A stretch of DNA of 19,607 nucleotides from Limisphaerales bacterium (GTDB lineage: Bacteria > Verrucomicrobiota > Verrucomicrobiia > Limisphaerales > PALSA-1396): contig PLJQ01000271.1 in assembly GCA_003140275.1 (NCBI GenBank), positions 22,309 to 41,915 on the forward strand, given 5' to 3'. Positions 1-8,047 of the stretch are shown here, in pieces. Made by a program: the position numbers and the translations under genes. How positions within the stretch are numbered: position 1 is the first letter of the stretch; each line of letters starts with the position of its first letter. The notes beneath the pieces were generated by a model that saw only the letters and a program-made list of their open reading frames with translations, had not been told where the DNA came from and made no database searches.

Positions 1-2619
1 CTCAAGAGGAAGAGGCGGAGGAGCAAGAGGGTGCACTTTGAACCGCTCGTCGAGCGAATACTCATCGAGTTCCTGTTTGGCGATGTCGCCGTTCTTGACG
101 GCGCGCAACAATGCGCGGCTGTTTGTCTCGGAACTCGTGAGCCGGTCCACCGCAACTTTCCGAAGGCTGACGGGCAACACCGGCCAGATCTCCACGAGTA
201 ACGGCACCGCGCGCTCGTTGCGAGCTGAGGCCAGCGCGGCGACCGCCTCCCGTTGCAACGGTTCTCCCGGTTTGCCACCAAGCGTCAGGCGCTGGAACAA
301 CTCAACCCGGTCCGCGCCTAATTCACGGAGCGCCTTCAAGCCGGCCAACTGCCGCTCCGGCGTTTGTCCTGCTTTGGTAGTGTAGGCGACAACCTCAGGT
401 TCAAGTTCGCGGAGACGAAAACCGGTCGCCAATTCGATCAACAGATTCTGCGCGGCCTCGGAGGCGTCGTGCTCTACATGTGATTTGGCGGCGGTGGTCA
501 CATACGCCGCGAATTGCGGGTTCTCCACCCGCCCGCGCAGTTTCAACAGGGTCAGCAGGATTTGCGCTTGTGTATCGGTGGTTTTCAGGAAGTCGTTGAA
601 AACTCTGCCGACGGCAGGGTCGTCGCTGAATCGTGCCAGCAATACCAGTTCCTCCTCGGTGAGCGGGCGTTTGATTTCAGGCACGTTGCGAGCGAGTTGC
701 AACGCGCCCGCTCTCCCGCCAAGCGCCAGAATCGCGAGGAGACGGTTCTCCAGCGGAACCCTTTTGCCGGTTTCCGAGTCGAGAAAAATGGCCAGTGCCT
801 GCGGCTGCTTCTCCAACGCTGCGCGAACCAGACTGCGCTCGAACGCGCGATCCGCCCCGGGGCCGGCGGCCAACGTCGGCTCGCCGCCCTGTTGTGGCTT
901 GATGATGGGTCCGTCGATCTGCGGTTTGCCCAATCGCACCAGCAGCTCGATGACTTTCGTGTCCGGGGTGGAGATCCCATTCAAAGTGCGGATGACTTCG
1001 GCCCGAACTTGCGGATCGACATCGTCGAGGACGGGCTCCAGAGTGGCCACGATCTTGTTTGGAGAAAATTTCTGTGTGCCAAGAACTCGCACGGCTTCGC
1101 GGCGCTTGTCCCGGCTTTCGTCTTTCACGAGCTTCCGCAATGTTGCCAGTTCGACTTTACCCAAACCCTCCAGCGCCCAAAGCGCGTTGAGGCGAGCGGG
1201 CAGCCGGTCGTCCGCGTCAGGATTTTCAACCATTTTCTTCAGCGCCGGCACCAGGCTGAACGCCTTGCGATCGATGATTTGACGCGTAGCAGCGCGCGCT
1301 TCCCAGGTCGAACCGGCGGCGAGATGAAGCGGTAATTCCTTCTCGAGAATCATTGTCAGGTCAGGTATGATACGTCGCGTCATCGTCGTGTGCCGCACGC
1401 GCCAGATGCGGCTGCGGAACTTGTCGCGTTCCGGATGTGTGCGCGGGACTTCGTTATGGGAAATGATTTTGTTGTACCAATCCAAAACGTAGAGACAGCC
1501 GTCCGGCCCGAACTGAATCGCAATCGGCCGAAACCACGGGTCGGCGCAGTTGACGAAGTCAGGTAGTTTTTCGAGCCGATGGCCGGCACCGTCGGGATGA
1601 ATCCTGATCGCCTGGATTTTCCCGGTGATCGGGTTGGCGACATACATCACGTCGCGATACGGCGGCGGAAAACCGTTCTGATCTTCCGCCAGCGCCAGAC
1701 CGGACAAGCCGGTGCCGCCCATTTCAAATTTGGCCAGCGGCGGTTGCCACGGTGAGTACGGGTTCATCTTGTGCATGCCAATGCCGGGATAACTGCCGCC
1801 GATGAAAAACGGCACTACGGGATAGCCGAGATCGTTCGCCTCCTGGATAAACATTTCACCGGAGCGATCGATCACGAAGCCCCAGATGTTATTCAAGCCA
1901 GCTTCGACGATTTCAAACTGTGTGCCGTCCGGTTTGAAGCGGGCCATTTTGCATTGGTCGAACTGGACGGTTGACCCTTCCTTCGTCTTGACCGACGAAG
2001 AGTTGAAGGCACCCTGCGCGAGATAAATCCAGCCGCCTGGCCCGCGCGTGAACCCGTGCGGCATGAGATGCGAATCTTGAATGCCAAAACCGGTAAGCAA
2101 GGGTTCCTTCTTGTCCGCGTTGCCGTTGCCAGCAGTGTCGCGCAGAAAAAAAATGTCCGGCCCTTGACCGACAATCGCGCCGTCCTTGAACGGCAGAATG
2201 CCCATCGGCATCGCCATGCCCTCGGCAAAGGTGCGCGGTTTTTGACGGCCCGGTTGCATCGGTGTGTCGAAGATCAGCACGCGGTCTTTGCCGCCGCGTT
2301 GGTAAAGTTCTTTTGCACGTTCTGGAGTTTCGTTGCCGTCGAGCGGATATTCGGTGGCCGTGTTCGCCCACAACCTGCCAGCCTCATCGAAACTGATGGC
2401 GACCACTTTGTTGATGTCCGGATCGGCGGCGACCAATTGGATCTCGAAACCAGTTGGAAGAGTAAACGTGAGTTGCTGTTCCTCGGCAGTCAGCGGTGAT
2501 TCCTTTGGCGGCTTGTCTGCGGGCGGTGCGCCCTTGAATTCCACAGATTGGCTGAAACCGGTCGCGATACCGATCAACCAGACCCCAACGGTACAAGGGA
2601 ATAAAAACCCCGGTTTCAT
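1..2619 (-). CDS. PVC-type membrane-bound dehydrogenase with HEAT-like repeats (3' end outside window)
   Basis: One uninterrupted frame of 873 codons runs from an ATG at 2619 off the left edge, so the C-terminus is missing. The N-terminus MKPGFLFPCTVGVWLIGIA is a good signal peptide, so the protein is probably exported. Residues about 45-400 read like the PVC putative membrane-bound dehydrogenase family, a beta-propeller related to sugar dehydrogenases: an early 'LPTGFEIQLVAADPDI', then 'WFRPIAIQFGPDG' and 'LYVLDWYNKII' near residue 360. From about 420 to the edge the sequence is helical, with repeated Leu/Ala-rich units resembling HEAT repeats. Family members usually end in a heme-binding domain with one CXXCH, which would lie outside the window. 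The substrate is unknown; oxidation of carbohydrate-derived compounds is inferred from the neighbouring DUF1080 and cytochrome genes. An in-frame ATG at 2667 would add 16 residues; the signal peptide favours 2619. Confidence 0.88.
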   Translation of the reverse strand, partial: MKPGFLFPCTVGVWLIGIATGFSQSVEFKGAPPADKPPKESPLTAEEQQLTFTLPTGFEIQLVAADPDINKVVAISFDEAGRLWANTATEYPLDGNETPERAKELYQRGGKDRVLIFDTPMQPGRQKPRTFAEGMAMPMGILPFKDGAIVGQGPDIFFLRDTAGNGNADKKEPLLTGFGIQDSHLMPHGFTRGPGGWIYLAQGAFNSSSVKTKEGSTVQFDQCKMARFKPDGTQFEIVEAGLNNIWGFVIDRSGEMFIQEANDLGYPVVPFFIGGSYPGIGMHKMNPYSPWQPPLAKFEMGGTGLSGLALAEDQNGFPPPYRDVMYVANPITGKIQAIRIHPDGAGHRLEKLPDFVNCADPWFRPIAIQFGPDGCLYVLDWYNKIISHNEVPRTHPERDKFRSRIWRVRHTTMTRRIIPDLTMILEKELPLHLAAGSTWEARAATRQIIDRKAFSLVPALKKMVENPDADDRLPARLNALWALEGLGKVELATLRKLVKDESRDKRREAVRVLGTQKFSPNKIVATLEPVLDDVDPQVRAEVIRTLNGISTPDTKVIELLVRLGKPQIDGPIIKPQQGGEPTLAAGPGADRAFERSLVRAALEKQPQALAIFLDSETGKRVPLENRLLAILALGGRAGALQLARNVPEIKRPLTEEELVLLARFSDDPAVGRVFNDFLKTTDTQAQILLTLLKLRGRVENPQFAAYVTTAAKSHVEHDASEAAQNLLIELATGFRLRELEPEVVAYTTKAGQTPERQLAGLKALRELGADRVELFQRLTLGGKPGEPLQREAVAALASARNERAVPLLVEIWPVLPVSLRKVAVDRLTSSETNSRALLRAVKNGDIAKQELDEYSLDERFKVHPLAPPPLPLE

Positions 2620-2739
2620 TTTGAAGGTGAACGATGCGGAAACTGACAACCGTGTCAAGCGCCGCATGGCCTTGCCCCGATTTGGCGGACAGGAGTTGGG
2701 TGATTGAGCAAGCTAACGCGACACGACCACTCCGATCCG

Positions 2740-3462
2740 CTACTGCGTCACCCGTTCGCGAATCTTGATGTTGCGGAACAAACATTCGTCATTGTGATAC
2801 GTGAGCAGGATGTGGCCTTTGATTTTAGTGCCGAAGCCTGCCACGTTTTTGAATTTACTTTTGGCCACGGCGGCTTTTACTTCGTCACTGCCCAACTCAT
2901 ATTCGAGCACCTTCGCGCCGTTGAGCCAGTGCTCGACGTGATTACCGCGAACAATCACGCGGGAATGGTTGATCTCGCCAGCCGGCTTCAACGGCTTGTC
3001 GGGTTTAGGCGGCAGCACGGCGTAGAACGAGGCGGTGCTGTGAATCGGATCGCCCTCTTCCGCGCCGTCCACCATCTGATACTCGTGGCCTAGGGCCCGG
3101 TCGCGCGATTCGGTGACGAAATACTTGACGCCATTGTTCGCCTTGGGCGCAAGTCGCCAATCCCAGGTCAGTTCAAAATCAGTAAACTCGGCGTCGCTGA
3201 TAATGTCGCCCCCGTGTCCGCCGGCGATACATTTGAGCCAGTCGGCTTCGATCACCCAACCGTGGTCCGGGAAGGTTTGCTTTTGGAAGCTATGCCAGCC
3301 CTTCGTGGTCTTGCCGTCGAAAAGGAGTTTCCAACCGGCCGCTTCCTCAGCGGAAGTAAGTTCATTCGGTTTGGCGACCGCCGGTTTTTCCGCAGCGGTG
3401 AGTGTAAGCGCACAAGTGACGGTAAAAATGGCGGCCATACGGCATGATGAAAATGTTTTCAT
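2740..3462 (-). CDS. secreted DUF1080 / 3-keto-disaccharide hydrolase-like protein
   Basis: A 240-residue protein with an N-terminal signal peptide ending near residues 22-24 ('LTLTAAEK'). The rest is one DUF1080 domain, a concanavalin-like jelly roll: it opens with 'GWKLLFDGKTTKGW' (residues 43-56), has 'GHEYQMVDG' (125-133), and ends with 'FRNIKIRE' (229-236). The family includes enzymes annotated as 3-keto-disaccharide hydrolases and is greatly expanded in PVC bacteria. The substrate of this copy cannot be read from sequence. The gene lies 73-121 bp upstream of the dehydrogenase start on the same strand and may be co-transcribed with it. A second in-frame ATG at 3438 (MAAIFTVTCAL) also gives a signal peptide and would leave a more normal leader after the promoter proposed at 3478-3506. 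The start is therefore uncertain by 8 residues. Confidence 0.88.
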   Translation of the reverse strand: MKTFSSCRMAAIFTVTCALTLTAAEKPAVAKPNELTSAEEAAGWKLLFDGKTTKGWHSFQKQTFPDHGWVIEADWLKCIAGGHGGDIISDAEFTDFELTWDWRLAPKANNGVKYFVTESRDRALGHEYQMVDGAEEGDPIHSTASFYAVLPPKPDKPLKPAGEINHSRVIVRGNHVEHWLNGAKVLEYELGSDEVKAAVAKSKFKNVAGFGTKIKGHILLTYHNDECLFRNIKIRERVTQ

Positions 3463-3477
3463 CGAATTGTGGAAATG

Positions 3478-3506
3478 ATTAGACGCGGCCCAGTCTGTCC
3501 AGTCAA
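3478..3506 (-). promoter_or_regulatory. candidate sigma70-type promoter for the DUF1080 gene
   Basis: On the minus strand TTGACT (3506-3501) and TCTAAT (3483-3478) are separated by exactly 17 bp. Each box matches the bacterial consensus at 5 of 6 positions. Transcription would start near 3471, only about 9 nt before the ATG at 3462, or about 33 nt before the alternative ATG at 3438. This is a pattern match only. Confidence 0.4.
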
Positions 3507-3518
3507 GTTTATCAGGCG

Positions 3519-3531
3519 GGGACAGTGTCCC
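3519..3531. promoter_or_regulatory. 13-bp perfect dyad upstream of the candidate promoter
   Basis: GGGACA-G-TGTCCC is a perfect inverted repeat around a single central base, 13 bp upstream of the proposed -35 box at 3501-3506. Its place suggests an operator or activator site for the DUF1080/dehydrogenase genes, but no regulator gene is next to it. The rest of the 222-bp spacer (3463-3684) holds one more short dyad, GCGGC-CCA-GCCGC at 3601-3613, with no T-tract. I see no gene in it. Confidence 0.3.
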
Positions 3532-3684
3532 GATTCACGGGCGGGCGGCTGTGCATGAAGTGCCAGCCGCAGCACACTCAAACAATCTGCGGCCGGTCTT
3601 GCGGCCCAGCCGCGCTCCAAACGAGTCGCATTCATTGCCAAATCAGGACGCTATCAGGCGGAGAGACGCAACGAATCGGTCTTG

Positions 3685-5685
3685 TCAGGGGGTTGGCGGC
3701 GGCGGCATTTTTTCGCCCAGCCGAAGGTATTGCCAGATCGAGTTAATGGTTTTTGAGCCGTCGCCATCATAAAAATCGGTCAATGGACTCCTGCCGTTCT
3801 CATCAAAATAAACCGGCATCTTCGTGGCGGGGTCGATCTGAACGGGGTTTCGCACCCACCGTTTGAAAAAAGGTTTGAGCAACCGTTCACCGCTGCGGGC
3901 CAGGTTGAGGCCTGGCGTTTCAAAGACCTGATTCGTGCCCGTGTCGCCGACGTCGTGACATGTGACGCAGGAAAAGCCGCCGACCGCCGAAACCAGTTTC
4001 CGACCCAGTTTGACGGCGTCCATGTCGATGGGGGGTTCGGCGGGAGTGTGCGCCGGATACCCGTGTTGCATGGCCAAACCTTGTGCCAGTAGTTTGGCGC
4101 GGCTGGCGAACGCGGGCATGCGCGATTCCAGCCACGGGCGCGGCTTGTAGGAAACTTCTCCGGCAATGAATTTTGCCGCCCATTCCGGCTTCAGCTTTTC
4201 GCCGAGGATTTCAAACGGCGGAATGCCCTCCAGTTTTCCATGGCACTCGCGGCAATTGAGCAGGCGCGATTGCCGCCCGGCAAACTCCGCCGGGACGTGA
4301 CGTGTGAGTGCGGCCGGATCGGTGGTGGCGAAAGCCTGCAATGCCTCGCGCTCGTCCGCGGTGAAATCAAATTGCGGCGACTTGGAGTCATTGGGAAGTT
4401 TTTCCGCGAGGCAACCTTGCCTCCACTTGCCGGGCGTCAGTTCCACCAGCGATCGGATGGAGAATTGGTTTTCCAGATTGAGGGTGTGACAATTCAAGCA
4501 ACCGCGGGTCTGCGCCAATTTTTTACCGCGCTCGATGATCGCGCTGTCGGCCGGCAATAAAACGTCCGCCGGTTTATCGGCGACGGAATTGAGAAACGCG
4601 GCCAATTGAACTGCTTCGTCCGGCCTGAGTTTGAAATTCGGCATTCGCGTCCAGGCGTAATCTGCCTCGGGCTTGAGCAGGAATGCGAATAAGTTTCCGG
4701 CCGCAAATTTGGCGCGGACATGTTTCAACGAAATCCCGCGAACATCGATTTCGTTTGCGTCCGGCGGATTGTGACAGGCGGTGCAATGCAGCGTTTCAAA
4801 AAGTCGTTTGCCCGCTTCCTTTTGTTCATCGGTCGTCTGCGGGTCTTCCTTTGAAGCCGAACCGTTGTTTTGCGAGGCGAGAAAAGCGGCGATGGCATCA
4901 ACCTCTTCTTTCGCTTGCGGACCGCGCAGGATTTTCGGCATGTGGGCGGTGGCCCGCTGTGTTCGGGGGTCGCGAATCCAGCGCGACAGCCATTCGTAAT
5001 TGCGGCGCGCGCCGATTCCTTCAAACGACGGAGCGTCCATCGACATTTCGGACATGCCGGAACCCGCGGCGGGGACTGTGTGACATTTGTGGCAACGATA
5101 CTCAATGAACAATTCCCGACCGAAGCGCCGTTTTTCCGCGCGTTGCAAGTCCGCATTCCCCGTCGAATGGGACAGTGCGGACAGCGGCATCGGGCCGCGC
5201 GGAGTTTCCTGGTTGAACCAGAAGAGACGAACGAAAGCATCGCCCTGCGCGGGACTGCGAAAAGTGGCGCTGAGTATGTTCGCGCCTTTGTTGAGGCGCA
5301 CCGGTTTGCCGGGCGTAGATTGGTTCCCCTCGCCACTCACTTCCAAAACCGTCGCCCCGTTGATCTCCAGTTTAAATTCTCCATTCAGTTCAGTTTGAAA
5401 GCTGTAGTCGGACCGGAGATCAACGGAGAGGTCACCGTTCCAGACAGCGGTGAATTTTCGCGCGGAAAGAAACGGAGTGGGCGACGTTCCTGACGGCACG
5501 TAAAGCCAGACATTCGGAACCACGATCACATCCGCCGATTGCCCTTTCCCGTCCGCAACCACACAGGTCATTACGATCCCAGGCTCGGTTTTGGATGACG
5601 ATTGCGCAACCAGCGGTAACGATGCCGACAGAATCAACAGTCCGATGAGGACTGCCTTCCATCGTAGCTGCGTCGATTCAAGCAT
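3685..5685 (-). CDS. secreted five-CXXCH multiheme cytochrome c with N-terminal PA14-like domain
   Basis: A 666-residue protein if started at the ATG at 5685, chosen because it gives a signal peptide (MLESTQLRWKAVLIGLLIL... ending 'PLVAQS'). The frame stays open to an ATG at 5838, but that would bury the signal 50 residues in. Residues about 35-170 are beta-rich and resemble a PA14-type carbohydrate-binding module ('FTAVWNGDLSVDLRSDYSF', 'LNKGANILSATFRS'). Five heme motifs follow: CHKCH (198-202), CTACH (301-305), CLNCH (396-400), CRECH (478-482) and CVTCH (573-577). Met-Pro motifs that usually supply the distal ligand follow hemes 1, 2, 4 and 5 (Met 249, 348, 523, 623). Heme 3 has no such motif before the next CXXCH. 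The likely role is accepting periplasmic electrons from the neighbouring dehydrogenase; that link is inferred. The gene is divergent from the GH42 gene across a 207-bp spacer. Confidence 0.88.
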   Translation of the reverse strand: MLESTQLRWKAVLIGLLILSASLPLVAQSSSKTEPGIVMTCVVADGKGQSADVIVVPNVWLYVPSGTSPTPFLSARKFTAVWNGDLSVDLRSDYSFQTELNGEFKLEINGATVLEVSGEGNQSTPGKPVRLNKGANILSATFRSPAQGDAFVRLFWFNQETPRGPMPLSALSHSTGNADLQRAEKRRFGRELFIEYRCHKCHTVPAAGSGMSEMSMDAPSFEGIGARRNYEWLSRWIRDPRTQRATAHMPKILRGPQAKEEVDAIAAFLASQNNGSASKEDPQTTDEQKEAGKRLFETLHCTACHNPPDANEIDVRGISLKHVRAKFAAGNLFAFLLKPEADYAWTRMPNFKLRPDEAVQLAAFLNSVADKPADVLLPADSAIIERGKKLAQTRGCLNCHTLNLENQFSIRSLVELTPGKWRQGCLAEKLPNDSKSPQFDFTADEREALQAFATTDPAALTRHVPAEFAGRQSRLLNCRECHGKLEGIPPFEILGEKLKPEWAAKFIAGEVSYKPRPWLESRMPAFASRAKLLAQGLAMQHGYPAHTPAEPPIDMDAVKLGRKLVSAVGGFSCVTCHDVGDTGTNQVFETPGLNLARSGERLLKPFFKRWVRNPVQIDPATKMPVYFDENGRSPLTDFYDGDGSKTINSIWQYLRLGEKMPPPPTP

Positions 5686-5840
5686 ACGATTGAACAGTGA
5701 AACGACACCAGCCGGGATGAGTCGTAACCCGACGTTCCATTTTTTCGTTTCTACTGTTTTACCGAGGCGGTTCGAACGAGTCGAGGGACAAATCTTGAAT
5801 ACGCTGAAAGCGGAACTTTTTCTATTTTGGGATTGCAAGG

Positions 5841-5853
5841 GCCGCGACGCGGC
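5841..5853. promoter_or_regulatory. dyad in the GH42 leader, possible operator
   Basis: GCCGCG-A-CGCGGC is a perfect 13-bp inverted repeat with one central base, 39 bp upstream of the GH42 start and inside the divergent cytochrome/GH42 spacer. A second weak dyad, CTGGT-6 nt-ACCAG, follows within 20 bp. It could be a repressor site or a leader hairpin. No convincing -35/-10 pair was found for either divergent gene. Confidence 0.25.
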
Positions 5854-5892
5854 TTAGACTGGTGGCAAAACCAGCCGCAAGTAACCGAATTT

Positions 5893-7953
5893 ATGTATTT
5901 TGGCGTCGATTATCATCCTGAACATTGGGTCTATCCTTACGCCGGCACCCCGGAGGAGCCGGAGTCCCGCTGGCAACGCGACGCGCATCTCATGGTGGCC
6001 GCCGGCATCAATGTCGTCCGCATGGGCGAATTCAGTTGGGGTCTTTGCGAACCGAAAGAAGGCAATTACGACTTCGAGTGGCTTAAGCGCGCGATGGAGG
6101 TCATGAAGGCAGCCAACATCAAAGTGGTGCTCGGCACGCCCACCGCCGCCCCGCCCATCTGGCTGGCGCGAAAACATCCGGAGATTCTGCCGCTCGACGA
6201 GCGCGGCCTGCCCATGCACGAGGGTACCCGGCACGCTTATTGCCTGAATAGCGATGTTTATTGGGAATACTCCAAACGCATCGTCACCGCCATGGCCACC
6301 GCGCTGGGCAAACATCCGCAATTGATCGCCTGGCAGATCGACAACGGCATCGGCGGACATACCACGGAGTTTTCATTCAACCCGGAGACGCGGCTCGACT
6401 GGCACGCCTGGTTGCAGGCCAAATACGAAACCATTCAAAAGCTCAACGAAGCTTGGGGCACTCGCTTTTGGAGCCAAATCGTGACCGACTGGGACCAAGT
6501 GCCGATGCCCATGCGTGCGCCGACCGTCCACAATCCGGCGCTGGTGATGGATTGGATGCGCTTCTCCAGCGACACCATCGTGGCCTACGTCAAAATGCAG
6601 GTGGACTTGCTCCACGAACTGACTCCTCACGCGCCTGTCACCACCAACCTTCGTGCCCTGACCCGCCAATTCGACCATTTCGACATGGCCGGGGCGCTGG
6701 ATTTTGTTTCCGTGGACAGCAACGCGACCATCAAGTCCCGCTCGGCTGAGAACGCCTGCGAAATCGACATCATGCGGTCGCTCAAAAAGGACAAAATCAG
6801 AACCCCGGACAATGACGCGGGCTTTTGGGTGATTGAGCAAAAGGCCGGTCATGTCAATTGGCAGGATGTTAATTCGCTGGTCCGGCCCAGCGTCGTGAGG
6901 CTGTTCACTTACCAGCTTCTCTCGCGTGGTGCCACCGGCGTGCTTTACTTTTTCTGGCGTCAACCTCGCATCGGTTCGGAGAAATTCTATGGCGGCGTGC
7001 TGACGCATGATGGCCGCGGCGACAACCGCGTTTACAAGGAAATCAGCCAGATTGGCGACGAAGTGAAACTCCTGTCGCCCGTCCTCAAAGGCACCAAGGT
7101 CGTGGCCGAAACCTGCATCCTCTTCACCCATGAGAACGAGTGGTCGCTCAAGCAACCGATGCAGCCGAACAAACATTTCAAGCTGCGCGACCACATCCAG
7201 CTTTTTCACAGCGCGCTCCACGACCGCAATATCCCGGTCGATTTCGCCCGGCCCACCGAAGACCTGTCCAGATACAAACTGGTCATTGCTCCGTCGCTCA
7301 GCCTGTTGGCAGGCGGCGAGGCCGACCGCCTGAAACTCTACGTTCAGAACGGGGGCACGCTCGTGGCCACGTTCAACACGGGATTATTGGATGAACACCA
7401 CATCGCCTCCGATCATGGGTTTCCGCACGACATGACCGACCTGTTTGGCCTGGAAGTTCTGGAATTTGACCCGTTGCCGCCCGGCGAAGAAAATCACATG
7501 ACGTTCAAAGGCGCGTTCCCCACCAGCCATTTGCATCCCGCGCGCCTCTGGTGCGACATTATCGAACCCAAGGGCTGCCAGGTACTGGCCATGTATGCCA
7601 AGGATTTCTACGCGGGTCGTCCCGCCGTCACCATCAACAACTTTGGTCTGGGCAAGGCCGTCTATATCGGCACCATGAGCCACCAACATTTTTACTACGA
7701 CCTCATTGTGTGGCTGCGCCAAACCTGCAACCTCTTCCCGCTGCTCAAGGTGCCGGACACCGTGGAAGTCAGCATGAGGCAAAAGGCGGACACGAAAATC
7801 TACTTCCTCCTCAACCATCAAAATTCACCCGTGCGCATTCAATTCTATAAACCGATGCACGATTTCCTGACCGGCAGCACCTTCACCGGCAATTACGACC
7901 TGCCGCCGCACGGCGTTCTGGTCCTGGATGAACAACCCGCCGCGAAAGTCTGA
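5893..7953 (+). CDS. GH42-family beta-galactosidase-like protein lacking the acid/base glutamate
   Basis: A 686-residue protein without a signal peptide, so probably cytoplasmic. The start at 5893 (MYFGVDYHPEHW) is the classic GH42 N-terminus; a longer frame from 5827 adds 22 unrelated residues. The order is a TIM barrel (about 1-390), a class I amidotransferase-like trimerisation domain (about 400-600) and a small beta C-domain ending 'PPHGVLVLDE'. The nucleophile Glu is present (E315 in 'FWVIEQKAGHVNW'). The general acid/base Glu, normally last in the 'WQIDNE' motif, is replaced by Gly152 ('AWQIDNGIGG'); the codon is GGC, two substitutions from GAA or GAG. The cysteine zinc cluster seen in some GH42 enzymes is absent. 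Family membership is clear. Ordinary beta-galactosidase activity is doubtful, unless another residue such as E159 takes over the acid/base role. Confidence 0.9.
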   Translation: MYFGVDYHPEHWVYPYAGTPEEPESRWQRDAHLMVAAGINVVRMGEFSWGLCEPKEGNYDFEWLKRAMEVMKAANIKVVLGTPTAAPPIWLARKHPEILPLDERGLPMHEGTRHAYCLNSDVYWEYSKRIVTAMATALGKHPQLIAWQIDNGIGGHTTEFSFNPETRLDWHAWLQAKYETIQKLNEAWGTRFWSQIVTDWDQVPMPMRAPTVHNPALVMDWMRFSSDTIVAYVKMQVDLLHELTPHAPVTTNLRALTRQFDHFDMAGALDFVSVDSNATIKSRSAENACEIDIMRSLKKDKIRTPDNDAGFWVIEQKAGHVNWQDVNSLVRPSVVRLFTYQLLSRGATGVLYFFWRQPRIGSEKFYGGVLTHDGRGDNRVYKEISQIGDEVKLLSPVLKGTKVVAETCILFTHENEWSLKQPMQPNKHFKLRDHIQLFHSALHDRNIPVDFARPTEDLSRYKLVIAPSLSLLAGGEADRLKLYVQNGGTLVATFNTGLLDEHHIASDHGFPHDMTDLFGLEVLEFDPLPPGEENHMTFKGAFPTSHLHPARLWCDIIEPKGCQVLAMYAKDFYAGRPAVTINNFGLGKAVYIGTMSHQHFYYDLIVWLRQTCNLFPLLKVPDTVEVSMRQKADTKIYFLLNHQNSPVRIQFYKPMHDFLTGSTFTGNYDLPPHGVLVLDEQPAAKV

Positions 7954-8008
7954 GGACAGAAGGCGGATGTCAGAGACCAGCACTGTGAGAACATTCCCCA
8001 ATTCTTAG

Positions 8009-8040
8009 TTTTTCATTTTTAATTTTTAATTTTTAATTTG
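8009..8040 (+). repeat. AT-rich heptamer tandem repeat (TTTTTAA)3
   Basis: Three consecutive TTTTTAA heptamers plus flanking partial copies fill the end of the 94-bp spacer between the GH42 and DUF721 genes, stopping just before the DUF721 start. The unit has the form five pyrimidines then AA, as in the CTCTCAA heptamers at 8499-8526 and 17389-17422. No hairpin is present, so it is not an intrinsic terminator. Confidence 0.7.
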
Positions 8041-8047
8041 AGAGTTA

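Noticed and set aside
485..1335. Two long plus-strand frames (265 and 273 aa) opposite the dehydrogenase gene
   Set aside because: Both are Arg/Ser-rich antisense shadows with no recognisable pattern, whereas the minus frame reads as a continuous known family.
3459..3641. 60-aa minus frame in the spacer before the DUF1080 gene
   Set aside because: It is Arg/Ala-rich without conserved look, overlaps the proposed promoter and dyad, and its end overlaps the DUF1080 start.
5827..5892. Longer GH42 start at 5827
   Set aside because: It adds 22 residues before the conserved GH42 N-terminus MYFGVDYHPEHW and would cover the leader dyad.
7954..8047. The T-rich stretch after GH42 as an intrinsic terminator
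   Set aside because: No stem-loop precedes the T-runs; the sequence is a TTTTTAA tandem repeat.
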